The notes under the pieces were generated by a model. It had not been told where the DNA came from. It worked only from the letters and a program-made list of their open reading frames with translations, and searched no databases. From assembly GCA_027604185.1 (NCBI GenBank), contig JADGKB010000037.1, positions 53,505-117,504 on the forward strand: 64,000 nt of DNA, read 5' to 3'. Below, piece by piece: positions 1-11,929 of this stretch. Each line of letters opens with the position of its first letter. Position 1 is the stretch's first letter. The position numbers were made by a program, and so were the translations under genes. The DNA is from Boothiomyces macroporosus. Lineage: Eukaryota > Chytridiomycota > Chytridiomycetes > Rhizophydiales > Terramycetaceae.

Positions 1-385
1 ATTCCTTGAAACAAAACCTGGTGCCAAATCACCTGCCAAACTAAAACAATTCTGTGAAGGACAGCCATGGCAAGTGGTAAAGAACAACGGAACACCAATT
101 GGCCACATGATTTTCTCTAATGAAATCAAGCTAGAATTATTCCCAATCATAAAATCGGACAATAGTATTTCTCTGTCTGGCGATTTCAAAGAGCAGAGAT
201 TCATGTGCATCAAGAAAGCTATCCAGTCTAGAGAGCAAAAAGTTGTAGGAGAGTGTAAAGGAAAGTACATGGCGAAAAAGAATCTTCGAGAGACCAGCTG
301 GCTCACTAATTTTGAAATTCAAGGTGAAGAAGCGTCTCAGTTAGTACTCAGCGGTGTTATTTTAATATGCTTAATGACACACTAA
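1..385 (+). CDS. 3' end of an unidentified gene (truncated by window start)
   Basis: The reading frame is open from base 2 to the TAA at 383-385, about 127 residues, with no start inside the window, so this is the C-terminal part of a gene beginning upstream. The protein is hydrophilic with scattered lysines and cysteines and shows no domain I recognise. No 20-nt intron is needed to keep it open. The next gene, on the opposite strand, ends about 70 bp away, so the two are convergent. Confidence is limited because there is no family match; it could also be a final exon. Confidence 0.45.
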   Translation, partial: FLETKPGAKSPAKLKQFCEGQPWQVVKNNGTPIGHMIFSNEIKLELFPIIKSDNSISLSGDFKEQRFMCIKKAIQSREQKVVGECKGKYMAKKNLRETSWLTNFEIQGEEASQLVLSGVILICLMTH

Positions 386-456
386 TTCTATACACAATAA
401 ATTCATTCCATAAAGCTCTTGAAAGGGACCGCTAGTCATCAATGGATTATATTCTA

Positions 457-1186
457 TTACTTTCTCTTTGTGAATTTGAATACAAAATGAGCAAGCGAAA
501 TACCAATCAGAGTGCCGGCAATAACATCAGTTGGAAAATGGATAAATTGCAGTGTTCTAAATTAACAATACTTACCTTGAAATAGCTGTATATACCGGAA
601 ACGAGTAAAACAGAACTACTATTAGCATAATAATGAATTCGGTTTTTTTTGAAACTAATAATCCACTTTCAAGAATAAGAAAGTGTGTGCTATAAAACGA
701 TATAGATGAATGTCCAGATGGAAAGGATTTCCTCCCATCATTGACCAGTTTGAACGGTCCAGTGCATACTCCATTAACTGGTTGACACCTATCTAAAAAA
801 TCTGGCCTTAGTCGCCCAACTACAATCTTTAGCCACTCTGTAACACACAAAGTTAGAACCAATCCAAACCCATATCTGTATAAAAAAGCAAGGAAATTCT
901 TTTTAAAGAAACACAGCGGAATTGGAGCAATAGTGATAAATATAAATACAACATAAATCGGGACTATATCTGGTAAGTGCGGATGATTTATATCCGCTAT
1001 TCCGTAGAAATCTCTTTTGAATGGTGGTGTAAAATAGGATATGGCTGTAATTATGAATGCAACTATGATAGCTATGGTATCTGTACTAAATAGGAGTGCG
1101 AAATAGTTGCTATTAGTTCGCTCTTGCTCCTGTGTTTCGGGGATTGTTATTCTAGTTTCCTGGAGAGGGTGGTATTCCTGATTCAT
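457..1186 (-). CDS. PAP2-family lipid phosphate phosphatase
   Basis: Integral membrane phosphatase that would dephosphorylate phosphatidate or related lipid phosphates. The protein is 236 aa from two exons. All three catalytic motifs are visible: K-x6-RP at residues 120-128, PSGH at 156-159, and SR-x5-H-x3-D starting at 203. The third motif is split by a 19-nt intron at 557-575 and is complete only after its removal, which is strong support for the splice. Several hydrophobic segments surround the motifs (about residues 28-50, 72-95, 100-118, 165-200). The start is the first ATG of the frame. It ends in a lysine/arginine-rich tail. Family assignment is firm; the substrate is inference. Confidence 0.93.
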
Positions 1187-1434
1187 AAAAAATAAACAAA
1201 ATAAGGAACTTGAGATTTTCGAATGCAGCTAAACACAAAGCCAATTGCCAAGCCAGAACACTTACTCATAATATCCAAACCGGATTATCCGGCACCACTG
1301 CAGAAGATAAATCAAACAGTGAGGGAGCTGCCCACCCCATTAAAACATCAATAAAAATCGAGACCAGTTAGGCTAACCAAGATAGCAGCCAAAATGCTCA
1401 AGTAATGTATCAGTGCACATCAAATCGCGCGAGC

Positions 1435-2653
1435 ATGTTTGCTTTTTTCAAATCTAAAATGTCTCTGAAATACCAGTCGCACACAGTTGGATTCCCCGTA
1501 TTCACAGTAACAAACGCTGGCAACAATTCAGAATTCTTAGTCGGAGGCGGTGGAGGAGGAACCAAAGGTTTACTTTACTAATATAGCTGGAATTAGAAAT
1601 ACTGTAGTACGTATTGATTAATAGATTTTATTTAAAGTTAATTCGAAACTGGAATTGGAAATCGTGTCGGAACATGTTTTCGACAAGACTGATGATGGAT
1701 GTATGACTGTAGCTGCACATCCTACCAAGCGAGCGTTTATTGCTGGAGTAAACAAATCTGCTGAAGAAATCAAAAAAGGAAATAATATCAATGCTAGATT
1801 CTTTTTATTACAAAATAACAGGTTTGTATTGCTAATTCAGTATGGTTCTTTATCCAGACAAATCGGTTGCTACTCTATCTTCCACTGATCCTTATCATTT
1901 CCAAAAATGCTCCAGATTTACTAGAGATGGAAAGATTTTCATTTCAGGAACTTCAGAAGGTTACTTGACAATGTGGAACTGGCCAGATATGACACCATAT
2001 TTGTCACCAATGAATTTTGATAACGAAATCACGGATATACATGTGGATTCCAATAATGCCAATATCGCCGTTGTTACTAGCGATAAACTACGTGTTTTAG
2101 ACTTGCAAAAAGGCAAGATTAGATGGGCTTACAGTGAAACCAAATTCAACAATATCCAATGTGAAATCAGATGTGCAAGGTACAATGTACTAACAAGATT
2201 TGGAAACGAGAATGAATTATACTTGGTATTAAATTCAAAATCAAAAAAGGACGGTTTTATTCTAAAGTTTGATACCAGCACTTGGCAGCTAAAGAAATCA
2301 AAAAGAGTATGTTCAAAACCAATTACTGCTTTCAATATTAGTGATAATGGCAAACTTTTATGTTTTGGATCTGCAGATATGTCTATCAATGTTATTGACA
2401 GCGAAAGATTCTCTGTAACTTTATACTAACATAGAAAATATTAAAAGTACCCGATGTTCATTCTTTTGCAGTGACAGCGGTGTCTTTTAACCCACAGGCT
2501 AATATCGTATTGAGTGGTAGTGCAGATGGCACTATTGCTGTCGTTGCCATTGAAGATATACCACAAGGCTACAGTATCGGATACTACATCCTAGGGCTGT
2601 TGCTATTATTGCTGTTTTTGGTGTCGCTTATACCAGATGTTGAAGAATTATAA
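1435..2653 (+). CDS. SEC12: Sec12/PREB-type WD-repeat guanine nucleotide exchange factor
   Basis: ER membrane exchange factor for the small GTPase Sar1, which starts COPII vesicle formation. After removing four introns (1568-1586, 1607-1624, 1822-1840, 2415-2434; 18-20 nt) the product is 380 aa. The N-terminus has the family's glycine-rich K-loop region (GGGGGG-T-K near residue 40) within a beta-propeller of WD-like repeats; a single hydrophobic anchor (about residues 352-374) lies near the C-terminus, giving the expected cytosolic propeller plus ER-lumen tail. The luminal tail is very short. The second intron could equally start at 1604 (21 nt) without changing frame. It ends 10 bp before the convergent neighbour. 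Confidence 0.85.
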
Positions 2654-2663
2654 ATAAGCAAAT

Positions 2664-3857
2664 TTATTTCAATTGATCAATTTCTCTACGCAACAGTTCA
2701 GTAAAAGTAATTTCGCCATCAAGTGTACTCTTTAGTTGCATATTAATGCTTCGTAATTGAAGCAATTTTTCATTTAATTCGTCGAAATCAAGTAGCGATA
2801 TTTCCATCTCTAATTCTTTCTGGGTAAGTGTAATTTCTTGGCTGTAAGCTTCAATGTCTTGGTGTAAAGACTCTTGGTAAATTGACACGCGATCTTCCAG
2901 TATAGATTCTTGGTAAATAGATAAACGTTCTTCTAGGTTACTAATCATTGATAATCTGTGATCCTCCATCATTGACAGTCTTCCGATTGGATCTTTTTCA
3001 TGCATGGATATTCTTTTGACAGGCTCGTCTGGCACAACAGACATTCTTTGCAGAACTGCCAATTCATTGATTTCCTGCGCTACTGCAAGTTTTTCTTTCT
3101 TTAATTCTTGGATATCTAACAGTAATTGGTTATATCTGATCCATCTGGATTCATTCTTTGACTGTGGAAATCGCATTGCTTTTTTGAAAGATTCAATCTT
3201 CAAGAGTGCAAGATTGTACAAGCAAACAACGGGAATGGAAACAAAACTCAAGCCCTGCAGTGTAGTGCTCCAGGTCATTGTAATGTACTTTTGCAAGGTA
3301 GCGTATTGTAATAGACTTAATTCCTTGATTGTCTCTTTGATTTCCACGTTGATATCCGCACTCTTCTTGCGCATCTTTTCTCCCTTTATCGACAATATCG
3401 TTTGCTTCTTTCTTCCTCTGATCTTTCGCAGCAACAGCAAGAGCGCTCTTTGCAGGAACCCAACAAAAGTCGGTACTTTGTAGTTGTACAATATCCCCAT
3501 AAATTTGAGTGAAGTATAAATGATTCCAAACGACAAAACATGAATCCCCAAATACAATTCTCCGACCGATTTCAAAGTCTTTTCTGTCAGAACCAAATCA
3601 AACACCATTACTATGAGCGAGTACGGATTTGTCTCCCATAGTAAGTGCCAGTACATGGCAATATTGGCATAAAAAATCATATTGATGGTTTGTAATTTAA
3701 AGTGTAAAAAGAATGATTGCAACATAAGTTCCCATAGTGTGAGAGCAATCAGATAGAATGACAGCATCACAAATGACTTTTTGGATATATCAATTGTCAG
3801 TAATATTGAGTGTAGGGCGAATAGAATCCATGGTATTCTATAGAGATATTCCAACAT
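2664..3857 (-). CDS. Multi-pass membrane protein with long C-terminal coiled coil
   Basis: Intact 397-residue frame with no introns. Residues 1-135 hold about four hydrophobic segments; a basic stretch follows (RKIRGRKK around residue 143), then one more hydrophobic segment near residues 195-215, then about 180 residues of heptad-like coiled coil containing short repeats of the type LSIYQES/VSIYQES around residues 305-335. I do not recognise the family. The topology suggests a membrane-anchored tether or scaffold, but that is inference from shape alone. The start is the first ATG of the open frame. Confidence 0.7.
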   Translation of the reverse strand: MLEYLYRIPWILFALHSILLTIDISKKSFVMLSFYLIALTLWELMLQSFFLHFKLQTINMIFYANIAMYWHLLWETNPYSLIVMVFDLVLTEKTLKSVGELYLGIHVLSFGIIYTSLKFMGILYNYKVPTFVGFLQRALLLLLRKIRGRKKQTILSIKGEKMRKKSADINVEIKETIKELSLLQYATLQKYITMTWSTTLQGLSFVSIPVVCLYNLALLKIESFKKAMRFPQSKNESRWIRYNQLLLDIQELKKEKLAVAQEINELAVLQRMSVVPDEPVKRISMHEKDPIGRLSMMEDHRLSMISNLEERLSIYQESILEDRVSIYQESLHQDIEAYSQEITLTQKELEMEISLLDFDELNEKLLQLRSINMQLKSTLDGEITFTELLRREIDQLK

Positions 3858-3903
3858 TGGTGAAAAATATTTTCAGCACATGACTTCAACAGGTTTCAAT
3901 TTA

Positions 3904-4139
3904 ATGGCCGAAAAAGGTAATTGAAGCTTCATTAGTCAGCAAACAGAGATTTGGAGGGTTCATCTCGCATTGTATTAGAAGGATATCAAGTATCATTATT
4001 TATAGGTTCATGCCAAATGATTTCCACAGCATCTAAAAGTCGTGGGCTCATCCGTGCTACCTTCTTTTCAACCAAAGAGCACAAAACATGTGCCAAGTCG
4101 ATTATGTTTGAAACTCTAATTGATTGGTACACTGACTAA
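3904..4139 (+). CDS. Possible small two-exon gene of unknown function
   Basis: An ATG at 3904 is followed after four codons by a plausible short intron (GT at 3917, ending at AG near 3935 or 3939), and a frame then runs to the TAA at 4137-4139, giving roughly 65 residues. The downstream part is not low complexity, but no domain is recognised and more than one splice choice is possible. The rest of the gap (3858-3903 and 4140-4334) shows nothing clear. This may be a chance ORF. Confidence 0.2.
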
Positions 4140-4334
4140 ACAGTTCAAACTGGTAAAGGGGATTGTTTGGCTGAATACGAAAAGTAACACAGACATACTG
4201 ATCACGAACTGATGGTCAAGAAATGTCCGCCTTTTAGATGCGATCCAAATTCTAGAGTCTCTTTAAATTTCTACTATTTTTGACTGATATGATCTTATTT
4301 ATCTTGAAAGTTTTTTTAACTTGAAAAAATAAAA

Positions 4335-5450
4335 ATGCTACGGATATTCAAACGACTCAATAGTTCGATTCCAAACTTGGCGTATTTCCCATTTCCCAAT
4401 CCAACTGAAATTCAACGATTAGCTATACCAAAGTTACTAGAGAAAAAGAATTTGATAATTACTGCTGAAACTGGGTCTGGAAAGACACTCACATATTTAT
4501 TACCAATGCTTCAAAATTTGAAAGAGCCAGAGGAAGTATTCTCTCCACAGATACTTGTTATAGTTCCAAACAACCACTTGCAGATGCAAACCAATCAAGT
4601 ATTGCTTGAATTACAGAAATATAAAGCATTCAATTTCTCTACAGTACCGCCGCCATTACTTCCTAAATCCCAAATCAAAACCCCTCAAGTGGGTGTTACT
4701 ACTCCAGATTTGCTCAAACACTACAAGAAACCCAAGGATATGCAAGAATTGCTGACAAACACTCGTGCAATAGTGCTAGATGAGGTTGATTTTCAATTGA
4801 CTCAAAAAAGCAACTTTAAAATGTTGAAGAGCATCATCGAAAATCTAAAAGCAATCAAGAAATTCAGTGAAACTCAGTTCTGCTTTGTCGCTGCAACATT
4901 ACTACCAGGTATTGGTAAATCACCGCGTAACCTGATACAAAAACTCTTTAAAGATATCGAAACTGTTGAAACTGCTCAGTTCCATTCCTTGAACCCACAC
5001 CTGACTCAAAAAGTTGTAAAAACGGAAAACAAGTTGCAAACCATTACTGAAGTATGCCCAAAACAAGATACAATCATATTTTGCAAGAACCCAGAGATTG
5101 CTCAACAAGTGTTCAAGCAACTAGAACCACACATGCAGGTAGTTTGTATTCACGGTGATTTGGAACGAACTGAAAGGACAAAACTAATCTTGAAACATTC
5201 AAAAGACTCTACAAATATTGTTACCACCGATCTTGTAGCTAGAGGCGTTGATTTTAAAAAAGAAGTGGTAATTCACTACGATTTTCCAAAAGAGGCATCA
5301 GTATACTTGCATCGTGTGGGAAGAGTTTGTAGAGGTGATAGTAAAGTAGGCACCTCTATATCAATCGTTGAAGATGACGAATTGGTTCATCAGATATTAG
5401 AACGAGGAACTGAAAAACTCACTTTATTGATGAATAAAAAACGAAGTTGA
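4335..5450 (+). CDS. DEAD-box RNA helicase, probably mitochondrial (Mrh4/DDX28-like)
   Basis: ATP-dependent RNA helicase of 371 aa, one exon. Visible motifs in order: Q motif (F..PTEIQ, residues 18-27), Walker A AETGSGKT (44-51), DEVD box (149-152, a D-E-A-D variant), AAT in place of SAT near residue 187, ARGVD near 300 and HRVGRVCRG near 325 (the usual HRIGRTGR, degenerate). The N-terminus is basic and hydroxylated (MLRIFKRLNSS) and starts almost directly with the Q motif, which fits a mitochondrial presequence and the Mrh4/DDX28 group that assembles the mitochondrial large ribosomal subunit. That subgroup call is inference; helicase identity is firm. It converges on the LRR gene with a 2-bp gap. 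Confidence 0.88.
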   Translation: MLRIFKRLNSSIPNLAYFPFPNPTEIQRLAIPKLLEKKNLIITAETGSGKTLTYLLPMLQNLKEPEEVFSPQILVIVPNNHLQMQTNQVLLELQKYKAFNFSTVPPPLLPKSQIKTPQVGVTTPDLLKHYKKPKDMQELLTNTRAIVLDEVDFQLTQKSNFKMLKSIIENLKAIKKFSETQFCFVAATLLPGIGKSPRNLIQKLFKDIETVETAQFHSLNPHLTQKVVKTENKLQTITEVCPKQDTIIFCKNPEIAQQVFKQLEPHMQVVCIHGDLERTERTKLILKHSKDSTNIVTTDLVARGVDFKKEVVIHYDFPKEASVYLHRVGRVCRGDSKVGTSISIVEDDELVHQILERGTEKLTLLMNKKRS

Positions 5451-5452
5451 TT

Positions 5453-6752
5453 TTACAGGCTGGTATAAGCTCGGTGAGATAATCTTACTAGTGAAGCTGC
5501 AGTGAACGGATGATCATCATGTATTTTCCCAATCAAGTTGATATTTAACAGTACTTTGGAAACAATTTTCCAATCTTTCTTTTCAAAATGATGAGCGTAG
5601 CTTTGTAAAATTAGATTCACTATTTCTGGAGGAAATTGATCCATCATAATCAAACTGCGGGAGAGTAGGATCAAGTCCTTCACAATTTCTGTTCTTTTTC
5701 TTTGGTTTTTGAGGTTATCTTCGCTCTTTCTAGTAATGTTTTGCAAAATGTGCGATTCGATTGCTTCTAGATCGTCGTACGTGTATTCTGGATTGCGTAT
5801 TTGTCCTATATGAATTGTTGCGTTGGATGTGAGTGCACTTGCCAGAGCAGCTGCCCCTTTTTGGCCAATATTGTTATCGCACAACACCAATTCTGAAAGT
5901 GTAGTATTCTGTTGGATAGCGTTAGCTAGTTCCAAGGCTCCATCATCACCAATAATATTTTCCTCCAGTACGATCGTTCTTAAGCTCTTATTTACAAGTA
6001 GACTCTGGGCTAGATACCCAGCACCTTCATCTTTGATATTATTGCCTTTGTTAGTAATAGTTACTATGTAGGTCTATTTGGAGCAAGCAGCTACTTTGCT
6101 TTATTGCCTCTGCAAAATGTCGGATGCCTTCACAGCAAATGCTATTCAAAGACAGATCCAGTGCTCTTAAATGGTTACTTTTTGACACAAATTTAGAAAT
6201 ATGGATCATTCCTGCAATAGTAATTCCAGTGGCATCTAATCCTAGGGTTTCAATGGCTTTATCCTGCAAAGCGTTCACCAATAAAAGCACTCCATCATCC
6301 GCAATATCATTCCTCGATAATACAAGCATCCTGAGACTGCAATTCGCCTTCAGCCCTTTCGCAAGGTAGACCATTCCGACGGTCGTTATTTGGTTGTTGA
6401 CTAAATCCAAATCCTCCAGCGTTTCAGTTTCATGAATATACTCTGACAAGTAAAGGAGACCATTGTCCTTGATATCGTTGAATGACAGGTCTAAAGCCTT
6501 CAAATTTGACTTTTTCAATAGTGATTTTGTGAGAATGCGGGTGTCTTCTGAATCGATCGGCCTGAGAGTGTTTACCAGTTCATGGCGGTCATTTCGTTGA
6601 AGATTATTGACATAGAGTTCGGTTACGTCAGAAATATAAATATCCAGCGTTTTCATCATGTGATCATTTTCTCTTGCGCTCTCGTATATTGTATCCAAGA
6701 GCTTATTTATTGTTGTCATGGACTTTTTTCTGGTGAAAAAAATACCAAGCAA
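5453..6752 (-). CDS. Leucine-rich repeat protein (ribonuclease-inhibitor type)
   Basis: Two exons joined across a 19-nt intron at 6046-6064 give 426 aa. Residues about 85-330 consist of at least seven repeats of the RNI/NLRC3 type (L-x-x-L-D-L-S-x-N-x-I-x-D-x-G); the intron falls within a repeat and its removal restores L-H-S-N-N-I-K-D-E-G. A non-repeat C-terminal region of about 100 residues includes a motif of the form D-F/Q-FPPEIVNLILQS, close to one in the second LRR gene at 52436-53705, so the two are probably paralogues. An in-frame second start exists 12 codons downstream. Function is unknown; such proteins are usually interaction scaffolds. Confidence 0.8.
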
Positions 6753-7322
6753 ATTGCGGTTAAAACTCCCTCATACAAACTGAAACTGTAGATAGCGGTT
6801 CGGATTGATATTCTTTAGCGCTTTGAGATCTGTTAGCTGGCTGATTTCTTATAGATTTATCCCTGGGAGTTTGACAAATTAGCTTGTTGGCAATAGTAAG
6901 ACAATTACTGTATAAGTGTAGCCCGGTAGATGTTGAGAAGATTAGCCTTTCAGCAACTCAAGTTATAGAGTATATGCGCTTAATACTTGCGCCAACATCA
7001 TTAGCCAGTCCTACCAACAGATCCCTCCATTGTAACAAGATACAAAAGACTGAGCGCGAAATGTCGGATGTATCTCATAGTGCCGAAATCCTAAAACAAC
7101 CCATGATCTGGCACTAATGGCTGTTGATGCTGAATGTCTGGATGAATATCTTCGAATATTTGAAGAGCAAGTATTTTATCATAGAAAAGGTAAAGGAAAA
7201 TTCAAAGCTATAGTAGGCGGGTGGAGCTATAGGATCTGTTCCTGGGCTGTCTATGTTATTAGTAATTTTGCATCACCTGAACCCTTTGTCCACCTAAAAA
7301 ATTCTTACTCTTTTTTGACAAT
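6753..7322 (+). other. Gap with possible short exons, unresolved
   Basis: No secure gene. A frame from 6884 to 7117 lacks an ATG near its start, and a second frame opens at an ATG at 7117. In the latter, 7171-7189 and 7190-7213 look like two abutting intron units (GT...AAAAG followed directly by GT...TATAG); removing the first would end the protein within about 25 codons. A faint resemblance of the encoded helices to the histone-fold protein CENP-X/Mhf2 was noted but could not be made to splice cleanly. Confidence 0.25.
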
Positions 7323-10300
7323 ATGCACCACCAGAAAGGAAAGGCACCACTGCTCGATTTACGGAGCGTGAGGACTTCATTCCAAGGAAAGTCGCCAAAG
7401 AGACTGTTTGACATCCCAGAAGCTCCTACGTTTCACCCCACGGCAAAGGAATTTATAGACCCTATGAAATACATTCAAAGTATAAAAGACATTGGAGAAA
7501 AGACAGGGATTGTCAAAATAGTACCTCCGGAAGGCTGGAATCCAACGTTTGCTATCGACACTGAAGTAAGTAGGCGATCTAACAAAGAACTTTTGGTTCA
7601 GGACCAGGATACAGCATTTGAATTCAATGGATGGAAGCAGTCGCAACTCGCTACACTACTACGAGAAGTTGCAGAAATTCCACTCCCAGAACGGAGAAGA
7701 GTTTACAGTGCCGTTTATCAACAAACAGCCTCTGGACCTGCTTCTGCTGAAAAAACAAGTAAGACGATTTAACAAAAAGATTGCATTGAGAGGTGGATTT
7801 GATAAAGCAAGTGTTTATTAACATAGGTAAACGAGGAAAAGCAGTGGAGTGATGTGTCTAAAGAGCTGGGTTTCATAAGCAGCTCTGGCGTCACAATGGC
7901 ACTCAAAAACAACTACCAGAAATGGATAGTGCCCTACGAAGAGTTCTTGGAATTAAATTCGGAAAGTTTAACAGCGGAAGAAAATCAGGCTGCTGAGAGT
8001 AAAGTCACAGAGGAAAAAGAGCCAGAACAAGGTCGACCGCGCAGATCAACGAGGAAAGCAAGTAAGTACTTTTTAAAGAAGGCGAAGTGACTACTCCAAA
8101 GAAGGAAATGTCTATGAAAAGAATGAAGCAATCGCCGTCTAAAGTTGAAGTTGTAAAGAAAACAGAGTTCCCAAAAGGAAATGAGGTACAAATCGTCTTA
8201 CAAAAGGTGTGTGTGAAATGCAGCAAAACAAAAACAAGTGGCACCATTATTATCTGTGACGAGTGCGAGTCTGCGTACCATCTGACCTGTCTGACACAAC
8301 CACTATTGGAAGTACCAGAAACTACTTGGCTATGTAAAAAATGTATTGTAGAGCATGGAAATGATTATGGATTTGTAGATAAACCGGAATTGCGAAGCCT
8401 TGCAGAGTTTCAAAAATATTCCGACAATTTTAAAGATCGATGGTTTAAACAGAAATACGAAATTCCAGGTCACAGAGTGTCAGAAGAACTGTGTGAAAAG
8501 GAGTTTTGGAGACTGATCAGCTCTCCTTATGAAGAAGTAAGTGTGGAATATGGGGCGGATATTCATTCTTCGGAACTTGGAAGCGGATTTCCAAACATTG
8601 AAAGACATCCTCTTGATAAATACTCAAAATGTGCTTGGAATTTGAATAATCTTGCTATTCTTCCTGGATCTCTCTTTGGAAATATTCCAAATGATATCTC
8701 TGGAATGATGATACCCTGGGTATATGTTGGAATGGTATTTTCCGCATTTTGTTGGCACTTTGAAGATCATTACACTTATTCCATCAACTATAACCACAGT
8801 AATTTAGCCTAACCCTAGTTGGTGAAACGAAAACTTGGTATGGAATCCCAGCTTCCAGCGCTGACAAATTTGAGGAAACCATGAAGGCAAAAGTTCCAGA
8901 ATTGTTTGAAAGCAATCCAGATCTACTTTTTCATCTAACGACTTTACTCTCTCCTGAAGTATTAGTTGAAAACAAAGTTAAAGTATTTACAATCAACCAG
9001 AGACCAGGCGATTTCGTTGTTACATTTCCTCGCGCATATCACGCCGGATTCAATCATGGGGTAAATATTCAATAATTCCAGTTTAATATATGCGAAGCAG
9101 TGAATTTTGCACCTCTGGACTGGCTTCCATTTGGAAGAGAGTGTGTGAAGCTGTACTCTCAATTTGGAAAGCAGCCAGTATTCTCACATGAAGAGCTTGT
9201 GTTGACCACTGCCCAGTCTAAATTAGACGACAAGATTGCCCTATCGTAATTGACAATTAAATTAGTATTTTACCGGAATTAGAAGTAATGATCAAAGAAG
9301 AAAAGGAAGTGAGGAACCATGTCCTGAATGAATTGAAGATTGAAAAAAAGTTAGTTCCTCCAATTGTTTTCGCCGAAGATAAAGATCAATGTCTCGAGTG
9401 CAAAGCGTTCTGTTTCCTGTCCGCTATTACATGTCCAAATCATCCTAATGTTGTACTTTGTTCCAAACATGCATTTGCAAAGGTGACAATTTCTAATTGC
9501 AGGTCTGTTCCTGTCGTGAAACTGAGAGAATATTTCAAATACGATACACTGAAGAGATGTTGGAAAATATTTACAAAGATGTTAGTCATCACTCTGAAAT
9601 TCCTCGGCAATGGAAGCAAAAAGTAATTGATCTGTATGACGAAAATCCCCGTCCACCTTTAAAAGATTTACTCAAATTGGCAAAAGAAGGAGAGAAGATC
9701 ACTTCTTCGTTTGAAGCTGTCCATGATTTTAATGTTTTTGTAAAAGCATGTCAGAAATTATGCGATGATGCTTCCAAGATACTGCAAAGATCAAAGAGAA
9801 ACTCGAAATTTGCAGATTCTGTTCATACGATGGAAGATTTGGAGATTATGATTGACAAGTTCAACACATTACCTTTTGATGCACCCGAATCAAAGTCAGT
9901 GGAACAGTTACTTGGTCAGGCAAAGAAAGTAGAAGAAGAGGCTCTCGAATTACTCGCAAAGGATGTAAAGAACGCCAAAGAATTGAAAGAATTTTATGAA
10001 GCTGGCTTACTGTTGAATATTGATATTCCAGCACTTAAGCAGATAGATATCGAAAACCGAAAGCAAGATTGGCTAAGAAACTATGCAAATTTGACAGATT
10101 TGCAACATGTGGAACTGGAAGATGTACAAAGAGTCTTGAGTGTCGCAAAAGAACTGAATATACAACATACAATTGTTCAGGATATGGAGAAATTAGTCGA
10201 TGAAGGAGAGGCTTGGTTGGCAGAAGCAAACAAACTTTTAAAGTCTTCCTCTGCCTCGATTCAGCAGATCAATGATATGATTGAAAAATCAACTTTATGC

Positions 10301-11929
10301 CCAGCAGTCACCAAGATTGTTCAAAAATTGACTTTTCAAATTACACAGGCGGATAAAATCATTGAACACGCGAAAACTTTTGCTCAAAGACCAAAGATTT
10401 TCACTCTTAGTCAATTGGCAGAGCTCGAGGCGGACGACTTGGACGAAATTGACGACTTGATTGAACAAGCTCAAGTTATCAATACTGTTATTCCTGGGGT
10501 TAATGATTTGAAATACGCGCTGAATTTAGCGGACACTTGGCTAATTAAAGTCCAAAAACTTCTTAAATTACCGGATGAAGAATCATTGGAAGATTGGCTA
10601 AAGGAATTCAACTATAGTTTAAAGAAGGTGGTAAATGACGAGTCAGCTAATTGTATTTGTGTGGCACACTCCGGAAAAGGATTCTTGGTAGCTATTGTTT
10701 AATTACAGGTGAAGTGCTCTGAATGTCAACAGTTCTACCATGGATCTTGCTTGGGTTTGACTAAAAAAGATGCTACAGATGATTTTGTTTGTCCTTGCTG
10801 TGACATTGAAGTAGGCTATAATCCGGAAAAGAAAGTGCATCTAGAAAAGCTTGTCAAGCTCGCAAATGAAGTAATCCACCATCATTTCCACAGCAAACAT
10901 TCGATAGAGCTGGCCAAAGGAGTTGTAGAGTTGCTGGAGTGGGAGTCTAGTATCCAACGCTACATCAATAATTCACCATCCGTTGAAAATTTAAGAAACT
11001 TGTTGCGGAGGATATATAGACTTAATGTCCAATTGCCAGTCACTCGTAAATTGGAAAATGCCATAATATCGTTCACAAAACCCGTATGTACCTGCCAAAC
11101 AGTTTATGACGAAAAGAAACCAATGATTGAATGCGAAAAATGCAACAAATGGTACCACAAAAGCTGTGTTTTGTATGATGGGCTGGATTTTATCTGTGAT
11201 TTGTGTGCACCTACTCCTCGCTCAAAACGATTGAAGCTTGAAGAAAAAGTAAGTGAAGTACATAAGGAAACTACTCAATCTATTAGAAAAGACATACCGA
11301 CAATAACAAAGGCTAATCTTTCTAATTCAACATTAGTGGATGAAATCAACCCCACAAAGTTCCTTGGGACACAGCCTTACAAACCAAACTATAGATCAGT
11401 AGCTTCTAATGATCAGGAAGCGGGCAATTTTAAAAATTTGGAAAAAGATGAGCCTGTGGAGTTGAAAACGTGGTATGTTAATTCGCGGCCAGAACAAAAT
11501 ATTCGAAAGAGAACCTTTGTGGAGCAAGAATCGCCTGAAAAATCTAGGAAATTGGTGAAACGAACAGATTACAGCGACTCATCAATTGACGAGCATGGTA
11601 GAGATGCTGATTATTATAGGAGACCGTATGAAAGAACTCAAGTTTCACATCATCAATTATCCCCGGCAGTGTATTATCATCGTTACCCCAGGAAAGATTC
11701 ACTGCCTGGATCTGAAAGAGAAAGACCAATTGAGATTTCTGACGTTGAGTCGAATTCAGAGCAAGTTTCTGCGTCACAATTATACCGAGGTGATTATCCT
11801 GCAATTATTCCTGTTCCAAACTATCCTCCGCCAAATGTGTACCCTGCGTACCCTCCGTATTATGTCCATAGCTACTATCCTTCTCCGTACTACAACTACG
11901 ATCCTCATGCTCATCATGGACACCCTTAA
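7323..11929 (+). CDS. KDM5: KDM5-type JmjC histone H3K4 demethylase (JmjN-ARID-PHD-JmjC-C5HC2-PLU1-PHD-PHD)
   Basis: Fe(II)/2-oxoglutarate-dependent demethylase of methylated H3 lysine 4 in the nucleus. Ten exons, 1473 aa, nine introns of 20-22 nt (7566, 7759, 7807, 8062, 8799, 9061, 9246, 9483, 10688). Domains in order: JmjN (residues about 40-80), ARID (100-195), PHD1 (C-x2-C...H), JmjC with the iron ligands H-x-E in CWHFED and the distal His in FPRAYHAGFNHG, the C5HC2 zinc finger split by the intron at 9483, the helical PLU-1 domain, PHD2 and PHD3, then a Pro/Tyr/His-rich disordered tail. The intron at 7807-7826 is GC-AG, forced because the alternative GT donor creates a stop. The residue after the YNH segment is Ile where family members have Trp. 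Confidence 0.95.

Noticed and set aside
1223..1354. 43-codon ORF upstream of SEC12
   Set aside because: No recognisable domain, no intron that would extend it, and it may be a 5'-UTR upstream ORF or chance frame.
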